This document shows positions 24,242 to 31,851 of a stretch of 64,000 nt of DNA, one piece after another. The DNA comes from Roseivirga sp. UBA6061. Lineage in GTDB: Bacteria > Bacteroidota > Bacteroidia > Cytophagales > Cyclobacteriaceae. How positions within the stretch are numbered: position 1 is the first letter of the stretch; each line of letters starts with the position of its first letter. The position numbers were made by a program, and so were the translations under genes. A model generated the notes under the pieces. That model saw only the letters and a list, made by a program, of their open reading frames with translations, did not search any database and had not been told where the DNA came from. The DNA lies in NCBI GenBank assembly GCA_002427745.1, contig DIYF01000171.1:44894-108893 (forward strand), written 5' to 3'.

Positions 24242-24747
24242 CAGAAATTATGCAGCCTAAAAACTATCTTCTGATACATTTTAAACTGCACTTTATTATT
24301 TAAACAATTAGTAAAACCATCACACTATGCCTATTCAGAAAGTACGAGACCTTGAGGTTTACTGCCTGTCATTCGACCTGGCCATGATGGTTTTCAGAAT
24401 GACCTTGAAATTTCCTCAGGAAGAAAAATACTCTCTGACCGATCAAATTAGAAGGTCATCCAGGTCCATTTCTGCCAATATTTCAGAAGGCTTTGGCAAA
24501 AGGCACTATACCGCAGAATTCAAAAGGTATCTTACCAACAGTATGGGGTCATTAGAAGAAACGAAATCGTGGCTGGAGTTTGCTGAGGCCTGCCAATATA
24601 TAGATACTAACTTATTTAAATCGCTGTATAAACAGTATGAACAGCTAGGTTCTAAGCTCTATCGCCTTCATGATTCATGGTCCTAAAGTGACTGAAGCCT
24701 TGACGAATCATCTTTCGGCCCTACTTTTCACCTCTTACATCTCTCAC
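24184..24747 (+). mobile_element. Possible IVS-like element: four-helix-bundle gene between inverted repeats
   Basis: Left arm 24184-24209 and right arm 24720-24747 are inverted copies: the core GTGAGAG..GTAAGAGGT is identical apart from a 2-base insertion, and the arms extend to 26-28 bases with three mismatches. Between them lies only the four-helix-bundle gene. In 23S rRNA intervening sequences the homologous ORF is likewise enclosed by complementary ends. This copy is between protein genes, not in rRNA. Mobility is inference; no target-site duplication was identified. Confidence 0.4.
24327..24686 (+). CDS. Four-helix-bundle protein (23S rRNA intervening-sequence / S23 family)
   Basis: 119 residues, the family's typical size. 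Visible: the DLEVYCLSFDLAMMVFRMTLKFP start helix, then EEKYSLTDQIRRSSRSISANISEGFGKR near 38-65, the family signature (QIRRAA.SI..NIAEG), then a Phe-Lys-Arg-Tyr and Gly-Ser-Leu-Glu-Glu helix (RYLTNSMGSLEETKSWLEFA). These proteins form pentameric four-helix bundles and are encoded in rRNA intervening sequences and in diversity-generating retroelements (bAvd); their own biochemical job is unclear. No reverse transcriptase or template repeat lies nearby, so a DGR is excluded. Confidence 0.85.
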   Translation: MPIQKVRDLEVYCLSFDLAMMVFRMTLKFPQEEKYSLTDQIRRSSRSISANISEGFGKRHYTAEFKRYLTNSMGSLEETKSWLEFAEACQYIDTNLFKSLYKQYEQLGSKLYRLHDSWS

Positions 24748-24835
24748 ACCGAAGCACAACTAACCTTATCCCAATAGAAGTCACCCTTCAACCCAAAACT
24801 CCCTGCCAAAAGAACACCGAATAAATCCAAATACC

Positions 24836-24843
24836 TATATTTG
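24836..24843 (+). promoter_or_regulatory. Bacteroidota-type -7 promoter element
   Basis: TATATTTG fits TAnnTTTG exactly and lies 22 bases upstream of the ATG at 24866. No -33 TTG is evident. Confidence 0.5.
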
Positions 24844-24865
24844 CGCTCTCAAAAAAGGGACTGTT

Positions 24866-25363
24866 ATGATACAAAGAGTACAAACCATTTTCTTAATGTT
24901 GATTGCTCTCTGCATGGGGCTTATGTTGGCTTATTATATCTGGGGTGAGTTAATTCCTGATCAAAACAGGGTGATCTCATTTTCGGCCTTTAAAATGGAA
25001 GTGATCGATACCCAGGGTACTCTTCAGAATGTATCAGATGATGTAGTAGTAGATAGCCAAAACACCTGGTATATAGGTGCTCTCGCTATCCTTTCTGTCA
25101 TTACGGCTATGTTCTCAATATTCATGTTTAAGAACAGGCTGACCCAGATGAAACTGGGTGCCCTTAACTCACTTTTCATGGTGGCGACTCTGGCCATCAG
25201 CTACCTGCACATTAACCGGTTTGAAAAGATCTTTCCTGAAACCGTGGGACAAACTCAGCTGGGTTTCTTCCTGCCGGTAGCCGCCATGTTGCTGAATATG
25301 ATTGCCAATCGCTTTATCCGCAAGGATGAAAAGCTGGTTAAATCTGTAGACCGTATTCGCTGA
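24866..25363 (+). CDS. DUF4293 membrane protein
   Basis: 165 residues with four hydrophobic segments (about 5-25, 68-88, 98-116, 131-148). The N-terminus MIQRVQTIFLMLIALCMG and the LNSLFMVATLAISYLHINRF and LPVAAMLLNMIANRFIRKDEKLV motifs are those of the Bacteroidota DUF4293 family, whose function is not known. The stretch between helices 1 and 2 faces one side as a small soluble loop. It has its own -7 motif and a strong bidirectional terminator after it, so it is monocistronic. Confidence 0.8.
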   Translation: MIQRVQTIFLMLIALCMGLMLAYYIWGELIPDQNRVISFSAFKMEVIDTQGTLQNVSDDVVVDSQNTWYIGALAILSVITAMFSIFMFKNRLTQMKLGALNSLFMVATLAISYLHINRFEKIFPETVGQTQLGFFLPVAAMLLNMIANRFIRKDEKLVKSVDRIR

Positions 25364-25387
25364 CCCGACAGGTTAACTACAGATGGG

Positions 25388-25439
25388 GAATGAGCCGGCA
25401 CGGACGGTTGACCTGGTCCGTGCATTTAGCCTCTCATTC
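25388..25439. terminator. Bidirectional hairpin terminator between convergent genes
   Basis: GCACGGAC (25398-25405) and GTCCGTGC (25416-25423) form a perfect 8-base stem over a 10-base loop, with outer arms GAATGAG/CTCATTC (25388-25394, 25433-25439). It serves the ends of the DUF4293 gene and the leftward barrel operon. Confidence 0.6.
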
Positions 25440-25459
25440 AACATACATTCTGCTACACC

Positions 25460-26113
25460 TTACTTCTTTTTGCGGAAGGGTATCGTATAGCCAAAACCCA
25501 GCTTAAAGTCGAAATTGCTGCCATCGATACTCTGAACCTCTGAAGATCTGCGGTTGGGGACGTAGCCAATTCTGCCATCAATAAACCAACCGCTGTCAAA
25601 CTGCTTGCGGTAGCCGTAATAAATACCAATTCTTGGTAGTGTGGATATGTTTTTGCCGTGGGTCGGGGTGTTGAAGACGTCAATAAAGGGATTGAGCGAG
25701 TACCTCGTATAGGCCGCCACATCCTTCACTGCCAGACTGAGATAATGTCCGGAGAACTTACTTTTACCGAAGTAGTATTTGATATCTAAATCCAGCCCCA
25801 GAAGCACATCATGGTAGGTGAATGAGTTGCCCGAGCCTTTGATGACTTCCGGTGTAAAGCTTCTTCCAAAATTGAAGCCGGAAGTCAGCGTAGCTGATGC
25901 GGTGAGTCTGGGACTTAAGACATACTCATAGCTGAGGTCAAACTTGTAATTCCGGTTGTTGTTTTGTCTGCCCCAGGGCAATTGCACCCCCACTCTCAGA
26001 AAAGCACCGGGTGTATCCGGTTCTTTATCAGGTTCAACGTCTGTCTGGGCAAATACCTGAAGTGAGAGGCTGAGACAAAGGAAAATAGCGATAGATCGTA
26101 TTAGAGTTTTCAT
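25460..26113 (-). CDS. Outer-membrane beta-barrel protein, last gene of the sigma-factor operon
   Basis: 217 residues from the ATG at 26113 (MKTLIRS), which opens a signal peptide ending SLQVFAQ; an in-frame start at 26137 would precede it by eight residues. The mature part alternates aromatic and polar residues in amphipathic strands (YKFDLSYEYVLSPRLTASATLTSGFNF in outline, YYFGKSKFSGHYLSLAVK, IGIYYGYRKQFDSGWFIDGRIGYV) and ends in a Phe/Tyr-rich strand with YTIPFRKKK. This fits a small outer-membrane barrel. It resembles the barrels at 26746-27534 and 28105-28929 in layout. Ligand unknown. Confidence 0.65.
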   Translation of the reverse strand: MKTLIRSIAIFLCLSLSLQVFAQTDVEPDKEPDTPGAFLRVGVQLPWGRQNNNRNYKFDLSYEYVLSPRLTASATLTSGFNFGRSFTPEVIKGSGNSFTYHDVLLGLDLDIKYYFGKSKFSGHYLSLAVKDVAAYTRYSLNPFIDVFNTPTHGKNISTLPRIGIYYGYRKQFDSGWFIDGRIGYVPNRRSSEVQSIDGSNFDFKLGFGYTIPFRKKK

Positions 26114-26209
26114 ACTTTTTATTTTCTCTAAAGACAATCAGCAAGACCTTCCGGCTGGAAAGCATTTGTTAAAAAAGGTTATAGCTCAGGTTAAGAGATG
26201 TTAAACCGG

Positions 26210-26749
26210 TTAGCCCCCGGGTTCCACATCCACAATTTCGATTTCTACCAAAACAGGTGTGTAAGGAGGAATAAATCTGTTTCCGGCAAAGACACGACCT
26301 CCGCCTCCAAAAGCCTGATGGGAAGGTACCAGCATGTGAATTTTACTTTCTTCTTTACCCAAAAGAAAAGCAACGTTCAAAAAGCCGAGTCTTCCATTGG
26401 AAAAGCTATAAATAATATCTCTGACAGGCATATTATCGATAGGGGGCAGGTTATTGGCAGCACGGACTTCTTCCAGGTTGGTATCCATCAGCGTACTGTC
26501 CAGCAGATAAATCTGATAGTTAAAATATACGGTATCCTCCAGCTCTATCGGCCTGCCAATGCCTTCATTGGAAATCTGATAACGAATATCTGACTCATGC
26601 ACCTCCACAGAGTAATTATGTCTTGCGATGAAGTCATTTATTTCCATCAGCTGCCCTGCCAGGATTTCTTCAAAGTCAAAGAGCACCTCTTCTGAGCAGG
26701 AAGTTATCTGTATCAGCAGTATGACCGCAAAAATGTGTTTTAGTTTCAT
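26210..26749 (-). CDS. FKBP-like lipoprotein (copy 2)
   Basis: 179 residues. The signal peptide ends with lipobox ITSC near 15-18, followed by SEEVLFDFEEILAGQLMEINDFI, nearly the same start as the 27531-28100 protein (SEEVIFDKDQQLEAELWAIDAFL). The rest has the order of an FKBP-type peptidyl-prolyl isomerase: DIRYQISNEGIGRPIELEDTVYFNY, then a long insert, then LVPSHQAFGGGG in place of the canonical IPPELAYG, and LVEIEIVDV as the last strand. Aromatic catalytic positions are only partly kept, so isomerase activity is uncertain. It starts by 4-base overlap with the preceding barrel gene. Confidence 0.75.
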   Translation of the reverse strand: MKLKHIFAVILLIQITSCSEEVLFDFEEILAGQLMEINDFIARHNYSVEVHESDIRYQISNEGIGRPIELEDTVYFNYQIYLLDSTLMDTNLEEVRAANNLPPIDNMPVRDIIYSFSNGRLGFLNVAFLLGKEESKIHMLVPSHQAFGGGGRVFAGNRFIPPYTPVLVEIEIVDVEPGG

Positions 26750-27534
26750 TCCTTTACTTTAAAGATAGAATAGCCCACTGTGAGATCGAGGTAGATGTTA
26801 CTTCGTGTATAGTCATCTCCTGTATATCTGCGCGCCATCCCCGCAGTAATATCCACATATGCCTTTCTGAGGAAACGCTGCTGGTAGCCTACGCCTAACA
26901 AAAGATAGACAGGTCCTGTACCTACTCCACGTTTCTCTACTTCTCTGTATAGCCGGCCGTTTCTGAAAGTCGTCTCATTTTCTATTTGCCATGCCAGAAG
27001 ATTGAGTCCTCCGGCCAAAAGGTAAAAGCCATACAGATTATCTCCGCTGGTGCCTTGCGCGACTGACCGTGCCTTGAACGGCTGGTATCGTACCAACAGG
27101 TCGGCATTGACATAGTTTCTGGTTTGCACCTGGACTCTCAGGTCAGGGTCTGCGGTGCGTCTGGTGGAATAATATGATCCCGGCAAGCCTCCACGAAACC
27201 TGAAGGATGACCTGATTTTGGCTTCTATGGAAAACTGTGTTTTCGGAATCTTCCTTTGGTAGCCCAGGTCGAGAATTAAGGTGGTATTGTAATTGGCAAT
27301 AGCGTCAAAAGTACTGTATAGCGGGGATGTGCCTATTTTGAACATAGCGGCTATATTGTCCATGTTATATCTACCGGGCTTGACCGGCACCCATTTCATA
27401 TTCTTGTTATCAGGAGCTTCGAGTGTCTCTTCTGAAAACTTCAGTCGGGTAGTATCCTGCTGTCCATATACATTGATAGTTCCGATGATACCCAATACCA
27501 TCATGACCAGTTTGATGTTGACTTTACTCTTCAT
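26746..27534 (-). CDS. Outer-membrane beta-barrel protein (copy 2)
   Basis: 262 residues with a signal peptide (MKSKVNIKLVMMVLGIIGTINVYGQQ). The mature part is made of amphipathic strands with aromatic ends (ANYNTTLILDLGYQRKIPKTQFSIEAKIRSSF in outline, DNLYGFYLLAGGLNLLAW, YLLLGVGYQQRFLRKAYVDI) and ends IYLDLTVGYSIFKVKE, fitting an 8-12 strand barrel. It parallels the 28105-28929 barrel: a start motif KIGTSP/KIGYRP, then a strand block, then an R-rich strand end. It overlaps both neighbouring FKBP-like genes by 4 bases, so all are coupled. Confidence 0.7.
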   Translation of the reverse strand: MKSKVNIKLVMMVLGIIGTINVYGQQDTTRLKFSEETLEAPDNKNMKWVPVKPGRYNMDNIAAMFKIGTSPLYSTFDAIANYNTTLILDLGYQRKIPKTQFSIEAKIRSSFRFRGGLPGSYYSTRRTADPDLRVQVQTRNYVNADLLVRYQPFKARSVAQGTSGDNLYGFYLLAGGLNLLAWQIENETTFRNGRLYREVEKRGVGTGPVYLLLGVGYQQRFLRKAYVDITAGMARRYTGDDYTRSNIYLDLTVGYSIFKVKE

Positions 27535-28100
27535 TCTGCATCAATTACTTCAGCCCTGATCAACAAAGTAGAATGGGCAGGAATAGAAACGATTCGCCTG
27601 TCACCAGATGAGTTAAACCTTGACCGATCATAGCCTCTTGTTCCAAAAGCAAGAGCTGAAGGCACAAAAAGCTGAACCTTACCCCCCAACCGAACCAGCT
27701 CATCCAGACTATGTAACACTGGTGTATATTCTATCTCACTACAAGCATAACTATCAAAGATATCCCCGTAAACGTAGTCAAAGCCCTGTTCCCTCTCTAC
27801 CTGTTCATAGTTGCTGAAAAAGTATGTGCTATCCAGATGATACACCGTAAGCTTTAGTCTCCTGCGACAATAGTTATTGAAAGACTCTCCTGTTCCCTCT
27901 TCATCAATGATGTAGCGAAAACCAGAGTGATGCTGATCAGTGAGCAGGTCATGCTCCGATAAAAAAGCATCAATGGCCCAGAGCTCTGCCTCAAGCTGCT
28001 GATCCTTATCAAAGATTACCTCTTCTGAAGTACAGCCTGCTATACAGAGAAGACAGGCCAAAAAGAGGATAGTCTTAAGAAAATGGTTATTCAGGTTCAT
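27531..28100 (-). CDS. FKBP-like lipoprotein (copy 1)
   Basis: 189 residues from the ATG at 28100; a TTG at 28115 is a less likely start. Lipobox CIAGC ends the signal peptide near residue 23, then SEEVIFDKDQQLEAELWAIDAF. FKBP-type order follows: GFRYIIDEEGTGE, a strand with LKLTVYHLDSTYFF, LVRLGGKVQLFVPSALAFGTRG, and a last strand STLLIRAEVIDAE. Two Cys (NNYCRRR and DSYACSEI) lie in the insert and could bridge. It is paralogous to the 26210-26749 protein; the two sit after homologous barrels, so the barrel + FKBP pair was duplicated. Isomerase activity is not assured. Confidence 0.7.
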   Translation of the reverse strand: MNLNNHFLKTILFLACLLCIAGCTSEEVIFDKDQQLEAELWAIDAFLSEHDLLTDQHHSGFRYIIDEEGTGESFNNYCRRRLKLTVYHLDSTYFFSNYEQVEREQGFDYVYGDIFDSYACSEIEYTPVLHSLDELVRLGGKVQLFVPSALAFGTRGYDRSRFNSSGDRRIVSIPAHSTLLIRAEVIDAE

Positions 28101-28104
28101 ACTA

Positions 28105-28929
28105 TCAGAGTCCAAGGCCTATAAAAACATTAAGGTCCACCACAAAGTCTTTGTAGAAGTGATCATAGCCCGAAGAGAAGGGAATACGCCTTCCTACTTC
28201 TGCATTGATGTCAATAAGTAGAGTATTAAAGAAGGGGCGCTGAATTCCCCAGCCTATACTGAAATATGCCGGTCTGAAAACCCATTCTCTCCTCTCTACA
28301 TGTCGGGTCAGCTGAAAACTATCGTCAAATGTCAGATCATCTACCTCAGCATAATTCAGAATATCACGCAATCTGAAAAAGAAGTATTCTGAAGCCATAT
28401 TGTGTCCGCTCACCTCTGCCTCAAGCCTTCTTTTCAGGTTGTAGTAATACCTGAGGGTGGTATGTAGCCGGAAGCGATGGTTGAAAAACTCACCACTGGA
28501 AAGCCAGACACCATTGAGGCTTCCAGACCTTGGAACTACCGGCCTGATCTTATAATCATAGGTACCCAGTGTCATTTCCCCCAACCTTGTGAGGCTCTCC
28601 AGACTCCATGAGAAGGGAGAGTTCCCGAATTTACTTTCATAAGACAAGGCGAAACTATGAGTATGCGGAGCTGCATTTCGGGTACCGGAAAACTGTGCTA
28701 TGGCAGGTCTGTAGCCGATTTTGTAGAGTCTTCTTTTGTCTTCTTTGTTGATATAACGGAAGCGTGGTTTCAAGAGCATCAGCCTCCTCTCCTCATCAGA
28801 TTTTTTGAAGAGATCTGAAGCGAGTAACAGCTCCTCTCCGTTGCTTGTGGTATCCCTTTTCTGAGCGGTGGCCTGGAAGCTCACAGACAAGAAAAAGCAC
28901 CCCAGCCATATGATATACAGACGCTTCAT
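28105..28929 (-). CDS. Outer-membrane beta-barrel protein (copy 1)
   Basis: 274 residues. Signal peptide MKRLYIIWLGCFFLSVSFQATAQK. Strand-rich mature part: RLYKIGYRPAIAQFSGT near 68-84, HTHSFALSYESKFGNSPFSW, HRFRLHTTLRYYYNLKRRLEAEV, YFSIGWGIQRPFFNTLLIDI and final VVDLNVFIGLGL, with aromatic strand ends of outer-membrane barrels. It abuts the DUF4097-type gene by 1 base and leads into the first FKBP-like lipoprotein after 4 bases. Role unknown. Confidence 0.7.
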   Translation of the reverse strand: MKRLYIIWLGCFFLSVSFQATAQKRDTTSNGEELLLASDLFKKSDEERRLMLLKPRFRYINKEDKRRLYKIGYRPAIAQFSGTRNAAPHTHSFALSYESKFGNSPFSWSLESLTRLGEMTLGTYDYKIRPVVPRSGSLNGVWLSSGEFFNHRFRLHTTLRYYYNLKRRLEAEVSGHNMASEYFFFRLRDILNYAEVDDLTFDDSFQLTRHVERREWVFRPAYFSIGWGIQRPFFNTLLIDINAEVGRRIPFSSGYDHFYKDFVVDLNVFIGLGL

Positions 28930-29840
28930 TACTTCTGCGCTATGATTTTAACAGGAAAGAGCAGGTTTTTGATACTGATACGTGCCTTGGAAAGTCCGTT
29001 CTCTACCTTAAAGGCATAGCTCTTTTCCAGCTCATTTACCTGAAGCCTTCTGGACTCAGCCTCTGGTAAGTCGATGAAGGAACCATTCACACTCACGTCA
29101 TAATTAAAGGCATCGAGCTTGTTCACACTCAGACTCACCTTACCATGCCTTGATTTCACATCCAGAGCTTTGAGCAGGGTATTGGGGAAGAGCTCTATGG
29201 TACCGTATTGATTTTTGATACGCACATCGCCCGCAAAACCTTCCAGGTTCATATCTGTACGATGAAGGTCAAGAATGGTGAGTCCGTCCAGATTTTTTCC
29301 TTTTACCTCTCCATAAGAGACGCTGGCCTGAACATCTCCAAAAAGCCTCTCGAAGTTCACATCACAGAAATTACCGTCTACCTGAACGCTGCCATAGAGG
29401 TTTAGTAAATCAATGACTCCGTACTCATTATTTACCACCACCGATTGGTCCACAGGTATGAAAATCCGGTACTTCACACTGAGGCTGCTTCTTACCTTGC
29501 TCTTTCTGGCTGTAGAATAGAAGGTGTTTCTCAATACATATTGATCGGCCGTTTTGGAAATGGCGTACTGGATAAAATCGAGTTCTTCCAGGGCCACCTT
29601 TCTGTTCGGATGTTTGGCAATCAGATCCATTTCCACCCGGATAAAGCTTTTCTCCCAACCTGTCACCGTTACTTCAGCCTTTCTGCCTTTAATCACAATG
29701 CCGGAGTCCAACACTTCTTTCAGATCCTGCTCAATGGTTTTCGTGACCACCTGCAGTTTTTGCTGGGCCTGAAGTCCGGTAGTTATCAATGCCAGGCAGA
29801 GCAGCCAGCACGGTTGATATCGTTTTCCCCTTCTTTTCAT
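28929..29840 (-). CDS. DUF4097-type adhesin-like secreted protein
   Basis: 303 residues with a signal peptide (WLLCLALITTGLQAQQ). The middle (about 100-250) is a DUF4097 beta-helix-like repeat: NNEYGVIDLLNLYGSVQVDGN in pattern, FERLFGDVQASVSYGEVKG, LEGFAGDVRIKNQYGTIEL, KALDVKSRHGKVSLSV. These rungs have a turn-Gly every 20 or so residues. DUF4097 proteins occur next to ECF sigma/anti-sigma genes in Bacteroidota, as here (4-base overlap with the putative anti-sigma gene). The role in surface or envelope sensing is inference. Confidence 0.75.
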   Translation of the reverse strand: MKRRGKRYQPCWLLCLALITTGLQAQQKLQVVTKTIEQDLKEVLDSGIVIKGRKAEVTVTGWEKSFIRVEMDLIAKHPNRKVALEELDFIQYAISKTADQYVLRNTFYSTARKSKVRSSLSVKYRIFIPVDQSVVVNNEYGVIDLLNLYGSVQVDGNFCDVNFERLFGDVQASVSYGEVKGKNLDGLTILDLHRTDMNLEGFAGDVRIKNQYGTIELFPNTLLKALDVKSRHGKVSLSVNKLDAFNYDVSVNGSFIDLPEAESRRLQVNELEKSYAFKVENGLSKARISIKNLLFPVKIIAQK

Positions 29841-30352
29841 CCTCTTAAGAGTTTCACCAGTTCTTTTTTGATTCTTACAGTTTCCTGATCAGCCTTGGTT
29901 TTGGCTTTATATAAAAATTCGTCAAAACCTGTAGTTTCTATCATATAGGCAATATTCGTCACCTCGGCTTCCAGCTCTGTCAGTTGTGTGATCAGGGTTT
30001 TGAACTCAGGCATTTCACACACCTCCCGAATGTCAGAGCACTCCTCCTCCAGGAACACCTCAAAGTCACTATCTACTACCTGTGCTATGCTGGTCTCATT
30101 TTCCAGGTCGCTCAGTTCTTCTCCAAAACTGATACCTGAATTCCTGCTGTCCAGCAGATACCAGGCGGTTCCGGCAGCAATCAACAACAAAGCAGCAGCA
30201 TATCTCATCCAGTTTACCGATCCTTTTCCAGGCTCCGCAGCTTCTTCCTCTAACTGTGAGGCTATGTCCTCCCACAAACCTGCTGAAGGTATGTGCTCCG
30301 GCAAGTCCTGGATGGCCTTTCTCAGTGCCTTATCCTCTTTTTCTTTCTTCAT
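29837..30352 (-). CDS. Putative anti-sigma factor (single membrane helix)
   Basis: 171 residues. The cytoplasmic N-terminus (about 1-48) has RKAIQDLPEHIPSAGLWEDIASQL, an arrangement like the sigma-binding helices of Bacteroidota anti-sigma factors (LP.H.P...LW..I...L). One membrane helix lies near 50-66 (MRYAAALLLIAAGTAWYLLD), then an acidic periplasmic domain with two Cys (EECSDIREVCEM) and a long C-terminal helix. Its start overlaps the end of the ECF sigma gene by 23 bases, the usual sigma/anti-sigma coupling. No zinc HxxxCxxC motif is seen. Confidence 0.7.
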   Translation of the reverse strand: MKKEKEDKALRKAIQDLPEHIPSAGLWEDIASQLEEEAAEPGKGSVNWMRYAAALLLIAAGTAWYLLDSRNSGISFGEELSDLENETSIAQVVDSDFEVFLEEECSDIREVCEMPEFKTLITQLTELEAEVTNIAYMIETTGFDEFLYKAKTKADQETVRIKKELVKLLRG

Positions 30353-30872
30353 AACCCCTGCTTGTTAGTTTCTCCCTTAAAATATTCTTGGCATAATGGA
30401 GCTGAGATTTACTGGTACCCACCGTAACTCCCAATAGCTCCGCAGCCTCTTTATGCGAAAAGCCTTCCACCTCGATCAGGTTAAACACTACCCTGCATTT
30501 ATTGGGCAACTCCCGCATCATATTATCCAGCAATTCCCCCGTCAGTGCATCGTCAAAGCTCACTGCTGCACCGGCACTGGTTTCTTCTACCTCCACGTGC
30601 AGGTGCAAACCGGATACCTCCTTCAGAGCGGCTCTCACCACAATGGTTTTGATCCAGCTGCCAATAGTACCCGTGCCTTTGAATTTTTCCAGGTTATTAA
30701 AAACCTTGATAAATCCCTCCTGCAAGGCATCATGAGCCAGATCAAAGTCATTGGTAATGCGATAGGCTGTAGAAAACATGGCATTTTTGTATTGCTCATA
30801 CAGCATGCGCTGAGCCAGCCTGTCCTTTCGGATACATTTCTTAACGAGCCTTTTTTCTTCTGATCTTTTCAC
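30330..30872 (-). CDS. ECF-type RNA polymerase sigma factor
   Basis: 180 residues from a GTG start, the size of ECF sigma factors. Region 2 (about 18-85): QRMLYEQYKNAMFSTAYRIT, DLAHDALQEGFIKVFNNLEKF, GSWIKTIVVRAALKE. Region 4 (about 120-170): LPNKCRVVFNLIEVEGFSHKEAAELLGVTVGTSKSQLHYAKNILREKL in outline, with a clear HTH. It directs RNA polymerase to a small regulon, presumably including its own operon through 25460. No promoter match in the -7 style is seen before the GTG, in keeping with self-recognition of a different promoter type, which is inference. Confidence 0.9.
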   Translation of the reverse strand: MKRSEEKRLVKKCIRKDRLAQRMLYEQYKNAMFSTAYRITNDFDLAHDALQEGFIKVFNNLEKFKGTGTIGSWIKTIVVRAALKEVSGLHLHVEVEETSAGAAVSFDDALTGELLDNMMRELPNKCRVVFNLIEVEGFSHKEAAELLGVTVGTSKSQLHYAKNILREKLTSRGYEERKRG

Positions 30873-30962
30873 CTGGTTTTGCTTTCCAATAGAAAGTGTC
30901 GAAAATCAGTCAAATGGTTGGAACACATTTTCTGAACAACAGAAGAAATATAAGGAGAAAAG

Positions 30963-30998
30963 AAAAAGGCCTCACTCTGTTCCGGAATGAAGCCTTTT
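30963..30998 (-). terminator. Rho-independent terminator after the DUF4249 gene
   Basis: On the minus strand AAAAGGC pairs with GCCTTTT, enclosing TCATTC/GAGTGA around a 7-base loop, followed by TTCTTTTC. It lies 23 bases after the stop at 31021. Confidence 0.75.
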
Positions 30999-31020
30999 GA
31001 CAGGTATGACTTTGACAGGC

Positions 31021-31851
31021 TCATCCTCCCGTACTGACAACAGACTCGGTTAGCTGGTAAGCTGCAAAAATGCCAACGCCCCCTTCGATATTAGAACGGG
31101 ATTGCACAGCTTCAGAAAAAGGGTCATCATTTTCAAAGGTATTGTAGTCCTTATGATAGAAATAGTAGTTCTCATCACAAGAAACGAGTAGAGCCTTAGC
31201 CTGCACAAAATCGGGTACACTCCCGAAGAAGTAAGTCTCGCCCCTGGCCGTAATGGTTGCCCCGTCCCTGTTCACATCCGAGTGATATTCGTCAGAGTCA
31301 AAAAAGATAGAAGCCTCTTCCTCTCCGTTAGAGTTCAGCAGAAAGGTATTGATTCTGTAATAATGCCCTTCACCCGGCAGATCATCCCAGGAAACGGTAG
31401 CGCGCTGAGAGCTGTTATTTCCCGAAGTAATGGAAAAGCCACTGGCAGCCACAGCTTCCGGTACCGTGGCCGAGGCGGTAACCGTTTTGTCCCCTACGGT
31501 GACACTCAGTTCGTAGGTCTGACCTGTGATGATGGGCAAGGCACTGGCATCCAGTTTATAGCGATACTCCGACTGTTCATAGGGTAAAGTAACCGAAGTG
31601 TTCCCATGAGAAAGCACCACCAGAGCCGTTGAAATTATGTCCTCATTGCTTCCATAGTCTGGTTGCAAACCGAAGACAGATCGCGACCAGGAAACTTCCA
31701 CTTCCAGCACATCACTCTGTGGAGAGATGAGAGAGTTGACCACAATCAGCTTTTCCTTAAGCCCCAGCTTACCGGGATCAACATCTTCCACACAGGCTGT
31801 CATAACCAATACACAGGCTATTGCGGCTGTTTTAAATATCTTGCTCATCAT
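31021..31851 (-). CDS. DUF4249 lipoprotein (partner of TonB-dependent receptor)
   Basis: 276 residues. Lipobox MTAC near 17-20 makes it an envelope lipoprotein. It starts VEDVDPGKLGLKEKLIVVNSLISPQSD, then VLEVEVSWSRSVFG, the opening of the DUF4249 family, followed by Ig-like strands (TGQTYELSVTVGDKTVTASATVP) and a C-terminal domain with the calcium-like DVNRDGATI. DUF4249 proteins are typically encoded beside TonB-dependent receptors with carboxypeptidase-like N-termini, as here (1-base overlap). They may act as surface substrate-capture partners, similar in place to SusD; that role is inference. Confidence 0.85.
   Translation of the reverse strand: MMSKIFKTAAIACVLVMTACVEDVDPGKLGLKEKLIVVNSLISPQSDVLEVEVSWSRSVFGLQPDYGSNEDIISTALVVLSHGNTSVTLPYEQSEYRYKLDASALPIITGQTYELSVTVGDKTVTASATVPEAVAASGFSITSGNNSSQRATVSWDDLPGEGHYYRINTFLLNSNGEEEASIFFDSDEYHSDVNRDGATITARGETYFFGSVPDFVQAKALLVSCDENYYFYHKDYNTFENDDPFSEAVQSRSNIEGGVGIFAAYQLTESVVSTGG

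Noticed and set aside
24327..24686. Diversity-generating retroelement (bAvd-type protein)
   Set aside because: No reverse transcriptase, template repeat or variable-region gene is nearby.
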